The notes beneath the pieces were generated by a model that ran no database searches, was not told the DNA's origin, and saw nothing but the letters and a program-made list of their open reading frames with translations. The position numbers were made by a program, and so were the translations under genes. Below are positions 63,840 through 64,000 of a stretch of 64,000 nt of DNA, one piece after another (position 1 is the first letter of the stretch; each line of letters starts with the position of its first letter). Origin of the DNA: Enemella evansiae (GTDB taxonomy: Bacteria > Actinomycetota > Actinomycetes > Propionibacteriales > Propionibacteriaceae); contig NZ_NMVP01000005.1 in assembly GCF_002250705.1 (NCBI RefSeq), positions 49,604 through 113,603 of the forward strand, in the 5' to 3' direction.

Positions 63840-64000
63840 TCAAGTGGTCATGAGGTCGGTTTTGAGGTTTCGGTAGATGGTGCGGGCGAGGTGGCGTTTG
63901 AGGCATCGGATGGTTTCGGCGCGGGTCTTGTGTTCGCTGGTGCGTCGGTGGAAGTAGGCCTGGGTGTCGGGGTCGCGGCGCAGCCGGCCGATGATGACCA
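63840..64000 (-). mobile_element. IS110-type transposase, C-terminal end (cut by window edge)
   Basis: Reading leftward from the window end, about 53 codons are visible, with RRDPDTQAYFHRRTSEHKTR followed by AETIRCLKRHLARTIYRNL, ending TTDLMTT-like at the TGA 63840-63842. The pattern of a basic C-terminal helix with AYxxRRxxEGK-like and LKRxLARxxxR segments matches the C-terminus of the IS110 (Transposase_20) family. Most of the gene lies beyond the window, so element ends and completeness are unknown. Confidence 0.65.

Overview
The window is high-GC DNA (about two thirds G+C by eye) with many GTG starts, 1-4 bp ATGA/GTGA/TGATG gene overlaps and an actinobacterial gene set: monomeric NADP-dependent isocitrate dehydrogenase, an Rv1855c-like F420-dependent oxidoreductase, LtrA, M18 aminopeptidase, DUF4186 and DUF429 proteins, and a short C. 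glutamicum-type IlvA. This suggests a chromosomal segment of an actinobacterium, plausibly of the Propionibacteriales; the genus cannot be fixed by eye. No rRNA, tRNA, CRISPR array or prophage was recognised.

Layout. (1) 1-24.2 kb is mostly housekeeping and small metabolic genes: the start of a peptide-binding lipoprotein, PepN, an F420 oxidoreductase, an AbiEi/DUF559-like protein, MFS transporters, an FMN reductase, a secreted metallopeptidase, isocitrate dehydrogenase, an amidotransferase with an apparent frameshift, a TetR-LtrA-GNAT operon divergent from a DHA2 exporter with two palindromic operators between, a HAD phosphatase, DUF1801, DUF3224, DUF429, DUF4186 and DUF6630-like proteins, a dienelactone hydrolase divergent from an ArsR-type regulator, a VOC protein and a lipoprotein. 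(2) 24.2-38.5 kb is an accessory region. It holds remnants of a LysR/SDR pair and a broken NUDIX gene, then two five-gene cassettes (histidine kinase, LuxR-type response regulator, ABC ATPase, two permeases) facing away from each other. Between and beside them lie small genes and toxin-antitoxin modules: an intact VapBC, a second decayed VapBC, an orphan FitA-like antitoxin, and two copies of a small WRYVATK protein. (3) 38.5-48.1 kb returns to core genes: YchF, two tandem two-domain GNATs (the first with an apparent frameshift), M18 aminopeptidase, RmuC, a large tandem palindromic repeat, a YceH-methyltransferase fusion, IlvA and a MerR regulator. (4) 48.1-63.8 kb is a transport and catabolism section: a MerR-linked hydrolase and exporter, a DHA2 exporter, a polar amino-acid ABC operon ending in a flavin amine oxidase and divergent from a LysR regulator, a LysR/MFS pair, and a cluster of DUF2848 protein, MHS symporter, GntR regulator, nitrilase-type amidohydrolase and MFS carrier, with a GntR-like operator in its divergent promoter. 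(5) The right edge carries repeat fragments and the C-terminus of an IS110-type transposase.

How the parts fit. The two sensor-ABC cassettes look like inducible envelope-stress or antimicrobial-peptide resistance units (inferred from family). The ABC/flavin-oxidase operon looks like uptake plus oxidation of one amino acid or amine. The DUF2848/nitrilase/MFS/GntR cluster looks like one regulon for importing and hydrolysing an amide- or acid-type compound. Three genes are broken by single-base changes in short C/G runs, which needs checking against reads before calling them pseudogenes. A dispersed hairpin repeat whose stem changes in a compensated way recurs at gene ends.
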